In this document: positions 44,383-56,500 of the stretch, piece after piece
Numbering within the stretch: position 1 is the first letter of the stretch
How the letters are laid out: the number at the start of each line of letters is the position of its first letter
NCBI GenBank assembly: GCA_030760725.1
Contig: JASWHV010000013.1
Location: forward strand, 36,676,699-36,740,698
DNA: 64,000 nt
Source: Neostapfia colusana
Taxonomy: Eukaryota; Streptophyta; Magnoliopsida; Poales; Poaceae
Reading direction: 5' to 3'
The notes under the pieces: model-generated
Told to the model about the DNA's origin: nothing
Databases searched by the model: none
What the model saw: the letters and a program-made list of their open reading frames with translations, nothing else
Position numbers and translations under genes: made by a program

Positions 44383-46663
44383 AGCAACGAACGGAAAGTG
44401 AATATTTTTTCTAAGACTCTTCATGTCTTAGAGACATATGAACTGCACTAGCCTCCAGTGTGCAAACCCAGAGGCAAGAGGAGGAGACCCCCCATCGTGT
44501 GGTTTGTAACACGAAGTGTCTGCTCTAGAACTCTTCATGTCCTATGGGGCATACGAAAAACGATGGTCCACCGGTGTGCTTAATTGCAAAGGTGTAAAGT
44601 CCTCCACTCGGGTGGTGAATAACCCAACCATGTACCTTGAGACATGGCTTCACTTAAGGACGACCCGTATGGCAATGATACAGGTTGTATGTATTTAATT
44701 TCAAATATGGACCTACCTGAAATGACAAAAACCATTGAGTGCGTCATTATTGAGTGTTCTTCTGCAGGTGCTAACCACATTTTCATATCTCGTGTAGCAC
44801 ACGTTTGCGAGAGGCCGGTTTTTAGTGCCACGGTTTGAGTCGTATATGCCGGTAAAATCCGGTTAGGAGTTTATATTTTGTGAGGAACGTAGTACCGACA
44901 TGTAAGTCATTTGCATTAAACAATTTATGAAAGGAACTAAAAATGACTTAAGGATGGTTATGTTAGCTCCTAGTACTCTGGTTTCGGAGTAAGATTCAAA
45001 ATTGTAGTAGTTTATCCCAAGTGATTTGCAAAACAGAGTGCTATGTTTTGTGGCAGAAACCCTGCTGGAGTTTGACAGAGCATAAATCATAAGTTATTTA
45101 GCCAATGGATGTGTGTGATATAGTTATGGAAAGGGGTCTAAGTGCTATACAACTTTGCTGTAAGCTTCCAGAACAGAATCACACATCAAACTGGTTGAAA
45201 TTCCAGATGATGCAAACTGTCCAGAACCAGGACAGATGCCAAACCTCTCTGGACTGATCTGTTTTTCAATCATAACTTTCTATAGAAAAATTTCTAATAG
45301 TCATGTAATATATTTTTGGAAAGGTTATGGGATGCGTTACATCTTTGTATTTCAATGTGTTTACAGTTGCAGTACAAAATTAATTGGAATTTTGAGTTGA
45401 AAACAGCAACATTCAAAGAAGGTGCTGTTAACATTCTTCCAGAAATCTGTCAACTTTGAGTTATCATAACTTTTTATCCAAAGATGATCTGGGGCAAGTA
45501 AATACTCGGTTGAAATATATTGAAGTTGACTTCAACTTTGCGAACTTGAGTTATGAAAATGCCAAGTTAATAGATCAAAATCTGTATTGAGTGCAAACTG
45601 GTCCTTTCTAACAGAAAGTTGATCGGTGGAGTTGTAACTCTTGGATTTGTTCGAACATGGATCTGTTTGGATTCCATAAGTTGTTTTAAAAGTCTTGTGA
45701 TGTTTATAATCATTCCCCTGATGGATTTAAGTATTTGATAAAAAGCAAATCTTGTGTCCATAGATGGGATATGGTGGAGCTGGTTTACCAAGTAGTCAAG
45801 CAACGATCGATAGCAAGCCAAAACTATCGAACTTCTGATGTTTGAACTAAAGCGTGCCAATGCGCGTGAGGATCATCTTGAAGAAGCAAACGAAACGTTG
45901 TGTAGCATGCTATTCTCAATAAATAAGCAACTCAGTCTGAAGGAAGCTGAATTGCAAACAAGCCAGCACAATGTGGCTTCACAGTTGCAACAAATTGTGG
46001 TGCTCATAGGTGAGCGAGATGCAGCAATCAATGAGGCACAGGGCTGGGAGGCAGACTTGGTAATGGCACAGTATGAATTGATAGCATTGCAGTTCACGGT
46101 GCCACCTATTGATGTTCACCACCCGGGGTTGTTGCCTTGGTAGCAGCTAATCCGGAGCCCGACGGTATGGTGATTGATGCTGAGCCCCCACTTGAGGTTG
46201 TAGCACCTGCACCAGAAAACGTCGAGGAGGACCTGTAGGGGGTGGAATCTGAGCCGTAGGAGGATCCGGAGGAGGTCTTACCTGATTTGGATGACGATGT
46301 TGCTTGAGAGCAAGTGCCGTAGCCGGCACAAATACCCCTGTAGTTAGTAAAAGCTACGTGTGTTTTAGGACCATGTTTGTGTCGTATTATAAATAGTAGT
46401 GGGTGTATACGTAAATGGCAGCACTAGCATAACATCTTGCAGTGACCAAAGGAGTGAAGATGAACTTCCATAATGGTAGTCCCTCATTTTGGAGTTAGCT
46501 GTTGTAACTTTGGTCCCGAAATGATATATTGTGTATAAAGTTGTACTTTATCAATATACCTCATGTTGTGCCAATGTTCAGTTGTCATTACATTCCCTAC
46601 TGTTTACTGGATTGGTTGAAGTTGAAGTAATGTGGCTGATTTGCTTGTCGTCTTGGTTGCAGA
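44383..46663 (+). other. Element Q leader, primer site deleted
   Basis: It matches element P from about 57915, so about 280 bp after the LTR, including the primer site, are lost. Two hairpins with the loop TCTTCAT are at 44410-44432 and 44526-44544. It ends with the acceptor-like GGTTGCAG at 46661-46662, one base before an ATG. The orf0-like fragment at 45770-46320 is listed separately. Confidence 0.7.
45770..46320 (+). pseudogene. Coiled-coil ORF upstream of gag (orf0-like), broken
   Basis: The frame at 45838-46143 reads FELKRANAREDHLEEANETL, SINKQLSLKEAELQTSQHNV and GERDAAINEAQGWEADLVM, a heptad-rich helix. A short in-frame-shifted start (MVELVYQVVKQ) lies at 45762-45830, and an acidic tail (EPDGMVIDAEPPLEVVAPAP) follows after a frameshift near 46125. 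Rice RIRE3 and RIRE8, which belong to this broad group, are known to carry an extra ORF before gag; this could be a relic of it. Elements M and P show no counterpart in their leaders. Confidence 0.55.
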
Positions 46664-46678
46664 ATGGTTTGTACCTGA

Positions 46679-47425
46679 TCCACAAAAAAGGTTGGTGGGT
46701 CAAGCCAACAGGGAGGGGACGACTCCCAGCAACCCGCTTACGACAACACCCCGCAGCAGCAACCACCGCCTCCGCCTCCGCTTACGTTGGCGGATGTGAT
46801 TGCGGTGCTGGTTGGCTCACGTGAGGAGCAGACCGACCTGCTCCACACGTTGGTCCGGAATACGTCCCAGGCGGGGACGCGTCAAGACATGGGGCCTCAT
46901 CAGACTCACACAAACACGTACTCGAATTCTATGAGTACGCACCATCCGATGTTCACTGAAGCGGAGGAACCCTTGGAGGCCGACAACTGGCTGCGGATGA
47001 TTGAGTCCAAATTCAGGCTGCTCCAATGCACCGAGCAGCAGAAGACTCTGTTCGCGGCGCAGCAACTGCACGGTGCCACCAGCGCGTGGTGGGCAAACTA
47101 TCTTGCCTCACTACCGGCGGGCCACGCTGTGGAATGGAGAGAATTCCGGGAGGCGTTCCGCGCCTATCACATACCTCCTGGGATCATGAAGAGAAAATTC
47201 CAAGAATTCTTGAAATTGAAGCAAGGCGGGAGAAGCGCTCATGAATACTCCCTCGCCTTCAACCGTCTGGCGCAATATGCGTCGGACTACATCTCCACGG
47301 AGGAGAAGAAGCGCGGGCACTTCTATCGAGGTTTGAATCCTGAGATGAAAGCTCATTTGGCGCAATTCAATCGCGGCACCTTCAATAACATCATCAATGC
47401 CGCAATTGTCCAGGAGGATGCTTAG
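46679..47425 (+). pseudogene. gag: Element Q gag
   Basis: The frame is open from 46679. It has a Gln/Pro-rich start and then LADVIAVLVGSREEQTDLLH, MSTHHPMFTEAEEPLEADNW, QQLHGATSAWWANYL and GGRSAHEYSLAFNRLAQY, ending VQEDA at a TAG. There is no ATG in this frame at its start; the ATG at 46664 is in another frame, so the true start has been lost. Downstream a CCHC knuckle (CFTCGQVGH, then a stop at 47743-47745, then GDC) at 47713-47754 shows that gag once continued. Confidence 0.85.
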
Positions 47426-47711
47426 CGAGAGCTCGTTTCTGATAAGAGGAAACAGAGCTCTCCGCAGAGCAGTGGGAGTGGAGCTCCCCAAAAGTACCGA
47501 GTGGTGTATCAGACACCATGCGGTCAACGGTGGCAACCACTGGCACGACAGCTGCAACTTGGTGGTCATGCATCTAACCCGTCACCATTCCGACCACCGA
47601 TGCCACCACCACGACCGCAGAAGCAGCAACAGATGGTACCCATGCATTTCCACGAGAGCAACGCGCACCGGGATTCCGTCCACCGGTCAGTGGAGGACCG
47701 CCTAGCTACAC

Positions 47712-49836
47712 GTGTTTCACGTGTGGTCAAGTCGGCCATTTTTAGGGGGACTGCCCACAGAAGCAGCAGGGCAGCGGGCAAGCCCAATCTCAGGGCATTG
47801 CTCGGGGCCGACCACAGGCCAAGAGGGGAGGTCAGAAACCCCGGAACATCACTACATCAACACCGAGAACATACCAGAAGAAGAGGCCTTACTGGCAGGT
47901 ACGTTCACTCTCAACGATCGCCCAATCATCATTTCATTTGTTTCTGGTGCAACCCACAATTTTATAAGCACATCATATGTGGTCAAGCATCAACTACATG
48001 TCTTCCCAACCGATTGCTCGTATATGATTTGCTCACCGGGAGGGCAGATTTCAGCAAATAAGATGATTCCGATAGCACCACTGTGCTTATGTGGGATAAT
48101 TTATCCCACTACCATGATTATTCTTGAGGGACAGAAGATTGATGCAGTCTTGAGAATGTCATCGAAACTCTATCTCGGACGGTTCACCAAAATTCTCCAC
48201 TCTACCATTCGCATTCAATCATTTTGGAAGTCCTGTCCTGGAAGTTTCAGCAGCTTATCACGCTGAATCTTTCAAGTTGGAGGACATCCCCGTAGCTTGG
48301 GAATACCCCGACGTGTTTCTGGATTATCTACCTGGCATGCCGCTTAAATGAGATGTTGAGTTCAAGATCGAACTTGCACCCGGGATAACACCAATATCAC
48401 GGAGACCGTACAAGATGGCTACAAATGAGCTGGCTGAATTGAAGGAACATCTCAATGACTTGTTAAGTAAAGGTTTCATTCGACCGAGTTCCTCACCATG
48501 GGGATGCTCAGCGCTATTCGTGAAGAATAAAGATGAAACCTTGAGGTTGTGTGTTGATTACTGACCGCTCAACGCTGTCACTATCAAGAATAAATATCCA
48601 CTGCCCTGCATTGATATTTTATTCGATCAACTTGTGGTTGAAGTGTATTTTTGAAGATGGATCTTTGCTCTGGATATCAGCAAATAAAAATCCGGGCGGA
48701 GGATATCCCAAAGACGGCATTCTCGACGAGATATGGACTTTATGAATTTCTCGTCATGTCTTTTAGTGTCACCAATGCCCTGGCACACTTTATGTATCTT
48801 ATGAAATAGGTGTTCATGCCGGAGTTGGATAAGTTCGTTGTGGTGTTCATCGGTGACATATTGGTGTATTCCAAGCCAGAGGAAGAACACGCCAAACACT
48901 TGCATATCGTACCGCAACGATTGCGGGACCATAAGTTCTATGCCAAGTTCAACAAATGCGAATTTTGGATTAGCCAAGTGCCATTTTTGGGACATATTAT
49001 ATCAGCGGAAGGCATCGCGGTTGATCCAAGAAAAATTGAGCAGGTGCTGAAATGGAAGTCCCCCACATCTGTCTATGAAGTCAGAAGTTTCCTCGGTTTA
49101 GAGGGATATTATCAGAGGTTCATCCCGAGCTTCTCAAAGCTTGCTAAACCGATGACTGAATTGTTTAAGAAGGGGACTAAATATGTTTGGAGCTCAGAAT
49201 GTGAAGGAGCATTCCAAGCATTGGTGAAACATCTCACAACAGCCCCGGTCTTAGCTCAACCGGATACGACCTAGCCTTTCGACGTGTATTGTTATGCGTC
49301 CGGTATCGAGCTTGATTGTGTGTTGATGCAAGAAGAACGGGTGGTCATATGGCTCACGTCAACTTCAAAACCACGAGCAGTACTATCTGACTCATGATCT
49401 TGAGCTCGCTGCCATGGTATTGGCGTTAAAAATGTGGAGACACTATCTACTCGGGAACTTAGTGTATCTCTACACCTACCACAAGAGCTTGAAGTATATC
49501 TTCACTCAAAAAAAGCTGAATAGGAGGAAAAAGAGGTGGTTAAAATTAATCAAAGATTATGAGATTGAAATTCATTACCACTCTGGCAAGATAAATGTGG
49601 TCGCCTACGCGCTGAGTCGAAAAGCACATGTCAATAACCTCACTATTACACCGACAGAAGAGGAAGAACCGAGTTTGTACTTGGTTCCATATGGATCGTT
49701 ATACAACCTTGCCCTCATCCCCACCATCAGGGAGGATATTATGGCAGCTCAGAAACTAGATAAAGGTATGACACATCTCCGGAAACGAGTGGACAGTGGT
49801 GATATCAAATGTTTCGAGAAAGATGAAGGGGGACGT
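47712..49836 (+). pseudogene. Element Q protease, reverse transcriptase and RNase H; integrase deleted
   Basis: The protease segment reads IISFVSGATHNFIS near 47930, with the catalytic aspartate changed to valine. The reverse transcriptase begins near 48270 (KLEDIPVAWEYPDVF) and has stops, a frameshift near 48640, and FIGDILVYS at about 48850 where FIDD is expected. RNase H follows with DVYCYASGIELDCVLMQ, a frameshift near 49340, and KSLKYIFTQKKLN. Coding stops at KCFEKDEGG near 49830 and the LTR starts at 49837. The whole integrase and chromodomain region present in P (about 1.3 kb) is missing. Confidence 0.85.
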
Positions 49837-49955
49837 TGTAAAAAGCCCAATAATTGACTTGCTAAAATGTTCATCACCTCACCACACCACAGCTCATTTG
49901 GTGGATAGCTCATGAACATTTGTGAAGAGCAAGTAAACACAATCAATAGGGTGAT
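49837..49955 (+). mobile_element. Element Q 3' LTR, first piece
   Basis: TGTAAAAAGCCCAATAATTGAC matches the LTR start at 1936. The piece is broken after GGGTGAT by a solo LTR and continues at 52341. Confidence 0.85.
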
Positions 49956-52340
49956 TGTGGGGAACCCCTTCCGGGATCCTCACTCTAGGATACACATTGG
50001 GTGGTGCCGTGCGATGCGGCACCGAACAGCATACACAAAAAGAACCATAAAGTATAAAGTATTTTATTTCTCAAGATAGTGTCATTTACAAAATATTGTA
50101 CCACGAGGGTACACGCAGCGGAATATACATACACACTTACTCTCGGTCCTAACTATGCAAAATAGAAGGCGTCCAGCCCGCTGACGCTTCTTACTAGCTT
50201 CCACAAAGATGAGTGCAGCGGCAGGGTCTCCGGTGAGTCTCTGATGGCTCACCGAGCAACCATCTTCATAGCAAATTATATAACCTGCAAAACACTAATA
50301 ATGCAACCGTGAGCACGATGGCTCAGCAAGACTTAACCGACACTCCTAAACATGGAACTCTACATGTAAGGATTACTAACATAGGTAAAGTATGATGCAA
50401 CAACGACACGCCTAAATGTTGATCCTTACTTCAGGTTTATAGCAGCAGATTATTATGCCTTAGGCAGCCCTCACATCAGAAGTCCACAATCAAACAAGAA
50501 ACGCTTTCCTCCGATGTGGTCATGCTCCAAATTTGGTTTTTCAGAAACTTTAGAGTCTCATGAGTCCATAGGACTTGGTTTCACCATTTTTGGAGCTTCC
50601 TACACATAGATATGGATTTTAGAAGTTGGAGCTAAAAGCTGAAAACCTTTCTGCTACTTTTCCTAATTTTCAGAGACATATAAGATTGAATCAACACTTG
50701 GACAAGCAAATGAAGTCAAATGCCTCTGAAAATTTTACTGGAGTTCAAGGATTTTTGGAGGAGTGCCCTGCCCAAATTTGGGAATTTTCCAATAGACAGA
50801 ACTCCTGTAAAAATTCCTCCAAGATTTTCCTTAAATGAATTAATGAGCCAAATACAGGGATTTTCATAAATATTGGGATGCACCCCTGGATATTACTCTT
50901 TGAGAGGAATCCAACAAAATTTGTTTCACAATTTTTGGACACTCCTATACAAAGTTATGGCTCTCCAAAGTTTGAACTGAAATGGGAAAATCTGGAAAAT
51001 ATTTAAATGCTGACAGTGGGTCCCACTCGTCATCCCTAACCTCCAGCCACGCGCCAAACAGAGCAGGGGCGGCTCCCTCCGGCGAGGTCGCCGGAAATGA
51101 CCTTCCCGGCCACCTCCGGACCCCCTGCTGGCCGTCCCCCATTTTCCCCCACGCTGAACACATCGGTGAGGTCGCCGGCGGCTAAAACTCACCGGAAAAC
51201 AGGGCGCACCGGCAACAGCTAACCCTAGGGCTCCAGCGAGGTTGTGCATGGTGATTTCTCCACCAAATGGTCAGTTCTTGGGCTCTATAGCACTGTGGGG
51301 GATCCCTCATCACCGGCATGGGCTCAAATCGGCTCCAAAATGGCTGCAAATAGGAACTCATCGGCGACCTGGGGTGAAAATCAGTGCCGGCCCGAAATTC
51401 TCGAAGAACAGCACCAATTCTTGATGATTTTCGATGATGTTTGATCATAGAGGGTCGTTGGAGAGTCTATAACATGTTTCCAGCTCGGCACACGTGATGG
51501 TGGACTGAACACAACAAATTTTGAAGATTTGTGCAGCTCGGTTTTATGAATACACTTGCAGTAAACAGAGGAATTCTTTCTCTGTAGTGCACAAAAAGAG
51601 GAGGGGTTTTCACCGGAGTGTAGAGCAGTCTGGGGCGCCTCTTTTTTGTGTGGAACGTCGGGCACGAGGATGACCGTAGAGCTCGGTTGCTGGAGAACAG
51701 AGGGTTGGCTGAGGTGAACTTTCTTCTGTCTGTGCAGGGGCTGTGGAGGGAGAGGGAGAGGAACGGTTCACGGCAGAGGCACGGGGTGGCTTCACTCGGC
51801 ATCCTCATCCACAGAGCAGGAGCTGGCAAGGCGGTGGGCACCGGCGAGCAGGACGTGTCGGCTCTCGGTGAGGAGAAACAGAGCACAGCGTGAGACACTC
51901 CATTCAGTCTCTGTCCAGTGGGGTCAACCCACCCACAATCCTCCCCCTTATCCCCCAATTTTGTTTAAAATAGCAAATGAGCTCCAAATTTGATAAAATT
52001 TAGAGGATAGGCCAAAAGAAATATGAGGAACACAATGGTGCACTCAAATTTGAATTTCGGTGAAGTTGGAATTTGAAACTGAGATTTAAATTCAGATTCA
52101 AATTTTCTCCCGTTTAAATTCCAACAAATAGGAAATCCTTTTCAAATGCTCTGAAAATTTGCCGGGCTATTATTGGATGTGTGGAGAACCAAATGATAGC
52201 TTTAGATCTCCATGTTCGGGAATTTTTGCAAGTTCAAGTTTAGACTTGGAGCTCACACCTTTAAATTCAAAAGTTTAAATTCCCTCTCATTTTATCGGTG
52301 TGATTTGCAGCTCCACTTGCTAAAATTTCCGGGACTCACA
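49956..52340 (-). mobile_element. Solo LTR of the element M family (minus strand), 2385 bp
   Basis: It starts TGTGGGGAACCCC and ends GGGACTCACA on the plus strand. It matches the LTRs of element M but lacks about 950 bp near 50525. Flanks GTGAT (49951-49955) and ATGAT (52341-52345) form a 5-bp duplication with one change. Removing it restores GGGTGATTAGAGG, as at 2050-2062 in the first LTR. Confidence 0.9.
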
Positions 52341-53537
52341 ATGATTAGAGGAAAAACTATAACTCCAAAAAGTAGGAGCTCACACACATAAACATGAGAG
52401 GATGACTTCACTATTTGGTCCTAAATACTTTTAGGAGTGCTCATGCCAAGTTTCATGCAAATCCACACCCTTTTGAGCCACTTTTGGAGACATTTGTAAA
52501 AAGGGCTATTTGAATACAAATTTAAATTTCAGATAGTTTTCATAACTTGAATTCAAAATTTGACTTCAAATTGAGACTCAACACATTTTTCTGAGTTATT
52601 CCACAAATTTTCATCCTCATTGGAGTCCATCTTGTCAGGAGCTAAATTTGCATTTATTCAAAAACTGAATTTGAATTTCAAATTCAAATGTGAAGCAAAT
52701 TTAGCCAAACCAATTTCAAATTGAGGAACTCAAATTCAACTCATGACTTTGTGGCTAAGTCTACCATTTAAGTGTGAGTAGCTGGGATATTTGCAGCAAA
52801 AATTGGAAAAAAGAAGTAGAGGGGAGAGCTGGGACCCACTGGTCAGTGACTGCACACAGAGGAAACCGACTCAAACCGAGCACAGCATCGCAGGCGACCG
52901 ACGCTGGCTTGCAGAGGCCGCCGGCACGCTCGGTAGCTCCACCTCACAGTGAAAACTTCAGCTCAAAGTCCAGCACACCGAGCTGTTTCACCCTTCTTTC
53001 CGGTTCCGAGCAAAAACGAGCACGTCACCAGCTGTTCTCCGGTTTCCGCACATGAACTCATCGCCGCTCCCTCTGATCACCGGCGACCGGCCGATCCCGT
53101 CTGCTTCACGCACCACCACAAGAGAAGAAGGTGCACTTTCTTGTGCTGAAGCTGTAGGAGGAAGCCGTGCTCCATTTCATGCGGTGTAGAGCGAGAATTT
53201 CTAGTTTCCTTCCTCGGAGTGTGTTAGGGTTAGAATCCAGTCGACGGCGAAATTCGTTGCACAGAGGCAACCGCCGGTCGAGCGGCAGCTCACACACGCT
53301 CTAGAACACCTAGCGCACCTCCTCGATCAAGTAGAAACCAGTTCCATGCACTAGGACCCTAGTTTCGTGAGAATTTGGTGCCGGCGGCCGAAAACAGGGA
53401 ACCTCACCGGTGAGGTCCTAGTTGCGGCCATTTTCACAAGGATCAGTGCTCATATTCGTGATGAGCAAGTCTCAGCGGAGCTCTCCAAGCAAACCGTGTC
53501 AAAAAAGGTGTAGAGAACACCGAGTTCAACGTCGCTG
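52341..53537 (+). mobile_element. Element Q 3' LTR, second piece
   Basis: It continues the match to the first LTR, for example GGATATTTGCAGCAAAAATTGG at 52786 versus 2490. The match fades near 53500-53537, where near-identity to the 3' LTR of element P begins. The rest of this LTR may lie beyond the window. Confidence 0.75.
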
Positions 53538-56500
53538 ATGAGAACAAAGTTAAGGCAAAGAAAGGCTATAGTTGTGTCACATGAAATTATGAACACACAA
53601 ATGGACATGTGAGGGAGTTAAAAAATTTCTCTAGCCCATGCTCAACACATGTTAACCTAGGGGAAAGAATTTCACTTCCAAAAACTCTAACTCATGTGCA
53701 CCTTCTCTATGAGTAGAGTGGAGGGAATTTAAACACAATTTGAATTCTTTTGAAAGAATTCATGTTCAGATTGCTCAAATGCATACAAATGAATTCACTG
53801 ATGCATTCCCCGTGTATGAATGAGCTCATGATCCAAACTTGGATATTTTTGGAGCCCGTATACCAATTAATCCGAGGAATATTCGAGGGAGAGTTCAGAT
53901 TCAAATTTTAATTTGAAAACTGAACCAAACGTGCTCAATTTTGAAATCTTATTTCAGATTCAAATTCCTCGTATATTGTTTGGTCTACCGTCCAATTTTG
54001 GTTGAATTTGGACTACGGCGGTGTGGGGATATAAAAGCACAGAGGAGGGGGATATTTTGGGGGGGGGGCTGTGGCCCACATGTCATACACACACTGAACC
54101 AAACCGACTCCCTCGGCTCTTCAGAGCGCGCCACCGCGAGGGAGGTGGATGGCAAGCTGTGTGCTGGATTCCTCGGCCGGCTCTCTCCCTTATCTCGCAT
54201 ACACAACAGCAAAACAAAGTTGCCTTCGCTCCCAGCTCCTACCGACCTCTGTTCTGGCCACACACGCGAAGAACTCATCGGCCTCAGCCGCTCGGTTTTC
54301 TCCCGACCTCACAGCACCACCGAACTCCCTTTGCTCGAGCTCCCCACAGCAAAAAGATTCGCCCACGAGTTCTCTTGCCGGCTAGCAACTTCACCTCGCC
54401 GTCATGAGCTCACTGGCGCCTAGAAACAGCAGAGTTGCTGCTGCTCCCGAGTTGAAACTGAAGAAACCAGACTTGGTCACCGTGGGCAGCTCAAACCAAG
54501 GGTGATCACGCCCAAGCAAGCTACCCCATCGGTGCACCTACAAGTCTAGTTGCTCACCTCCGAAGCTCAGCCCTAGCCATTGATCACAGAGGGAGAACTT
54601 CAAGATTTTCTCCCGGGTGGCAGAAACTGACCTTGAGGTAAGGAATTGCAAAATTCGTCCTCAATTTATGTTGGATGTGTTTCAAACTTCACACACAGGA
54701 TCTTAACTACCTAGAACACCTCCTACATCGATTTTAGACTGAGAAATTGAGTGTAGAGCGAGGAATCCGAGTTCTTTTTGAGGGTATAACGCTGGACCAC
54801 GTCGGGCGCACGGTGCCGATAGGTTTGGAGCGCTCCTCGGCTTGTTTAGACCTCCTATCGGTCTTCTACACGATCCCCTGGTGCTTTAGAGCCCAAGAAC
54901 CAATCGTTTGGTGAAGAAATGAGCCACCGCAACCTCGCCGGAACTCTAGTTCTTGCTGTCCTCGGTGAGCCCTGTTTTCCAGCGAGTTTCAGCCGCCGGC
55001 GACCTCAGCAACATGTTCAGCATGGTGGAAAATGGGAGGCGGCCAGTATGGGGTCGGGAGGTGGCCAGGAAGGGCATTTCTGGTGACCCTAGCCGGAGGG
55101 AGCCGCCACTGCCCTGTTTGGCGCGAGGCTGAAGGTTAGGGATGACAGGTGGGACCCACGGGCAGGTTTTAAACATTTCCAGATTTTCCCACTTTAGTTC
55201 ATACTTTGGAGAGCCATAACTTTGTGTAGGAATGTCCAAAAATTGGGAAACAAATTTTGTTGGATTTCTCTCAAAGATTACTATCCAGGGATGCAGCCCA
55301 ATGTTTATGAAAAATCCAAGGATTTGGCTCATTAATTCATTTAATAAAAATCTTGTATAAATTTGGATAGGACATCCTTCCAAAATTCCTTGAACTCCAG
55401 TAAAAATTTCAGAGGCATTGCACCTAATTTTCTTAGTCAAATGATGTGTTCATTCCTTATGTCTCTGAAAAATGGTAAAAATGAACAGAGACAATATCAG
55501 CTTTTCCCCATTCTTTGTAAAATTCATAGCTCCATGTAGGAAACTCCAAAAATGGTAAAACCAATTCCTATGTACTCAAGACATTTTGTACTTCACAAAA
55601 AGTCTACTTTGCAGCATAGGAAAGCTTAATATCTAGGGGGTAAAGGCATATTAGTGAAAAGCACATAAGGAATTATTGTGATCACCTTGAGCCATTTCAT
55701 GAGCTCAATTTTTGCACACTGCCTAATTACCTTCCATAGAAGCTGTGGTTAAATTTTCAGCTTCATTGGACCTCTATAACTTGAGCTACCATCTTTTAGG
55801 TTTAAGTGTTCATATATTGGACTTAATCACATGGTGATTAATAGTATCTCTTTTCATCCTAGCTTTCATCATCTCTAAGGTTGTAGATCCAACAACAGAA
55901 ACCTTGCTGTTGTTTGTACCTTTTAGGTGTGAGTTAACTGGTACAACAGTTTTGAATCATTTTCTAAATTGCTTTTGAATACATGTGCATAAATCATCTT
56001 AATAGCACGTGACGTCGACGCTCGACGAGGACTCGACTCTGCAGCGAGGATTTCCATCTCGTGACGAGTTTGGCGGATTCTCCGGAGGAAGACTAACTCC
56101 TAGCTTCTAACAAAACCGTTGAGCAAGGCAAGCCCCGGTTTGCATATTGTTACCGTTTTAAATTTTGCTTTACTTCACCTCATGGTTATTAGACTTGATA
56201 TTGTGCATTATGTCTAGGATGACTGAAACCCAATTCATGGCTATTACATCCCTGAGTAGAAGGTTTAGTGTAGGCTTTGCCTTGTCGTAGATGCTAGGCT
56301 AATGTTGTAGCTGGCTCGGTAGAAGTCGAGTAGTAAAAAGATACTCGCGAGAAAGGTCGAGTAATGGAGTTACTCGTGAGAGGTTGATGATAAGAGCACC
56401 CTCATGAAAATGAGATGGGGACGGGGATGTTCCTGTAGGATGGAGCGCTCAAGGTTGGTCTCGACCTGCGATGGGTGTGACAATGCTTGAGACCACATTT

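Noticed and set aside
53941..54423. 160-codon plus-strand ORF in element P 5' LTR
   Set aside because: Composition resembles a CT-rich transcript leader, and no matching frame was found in the other LTRs.
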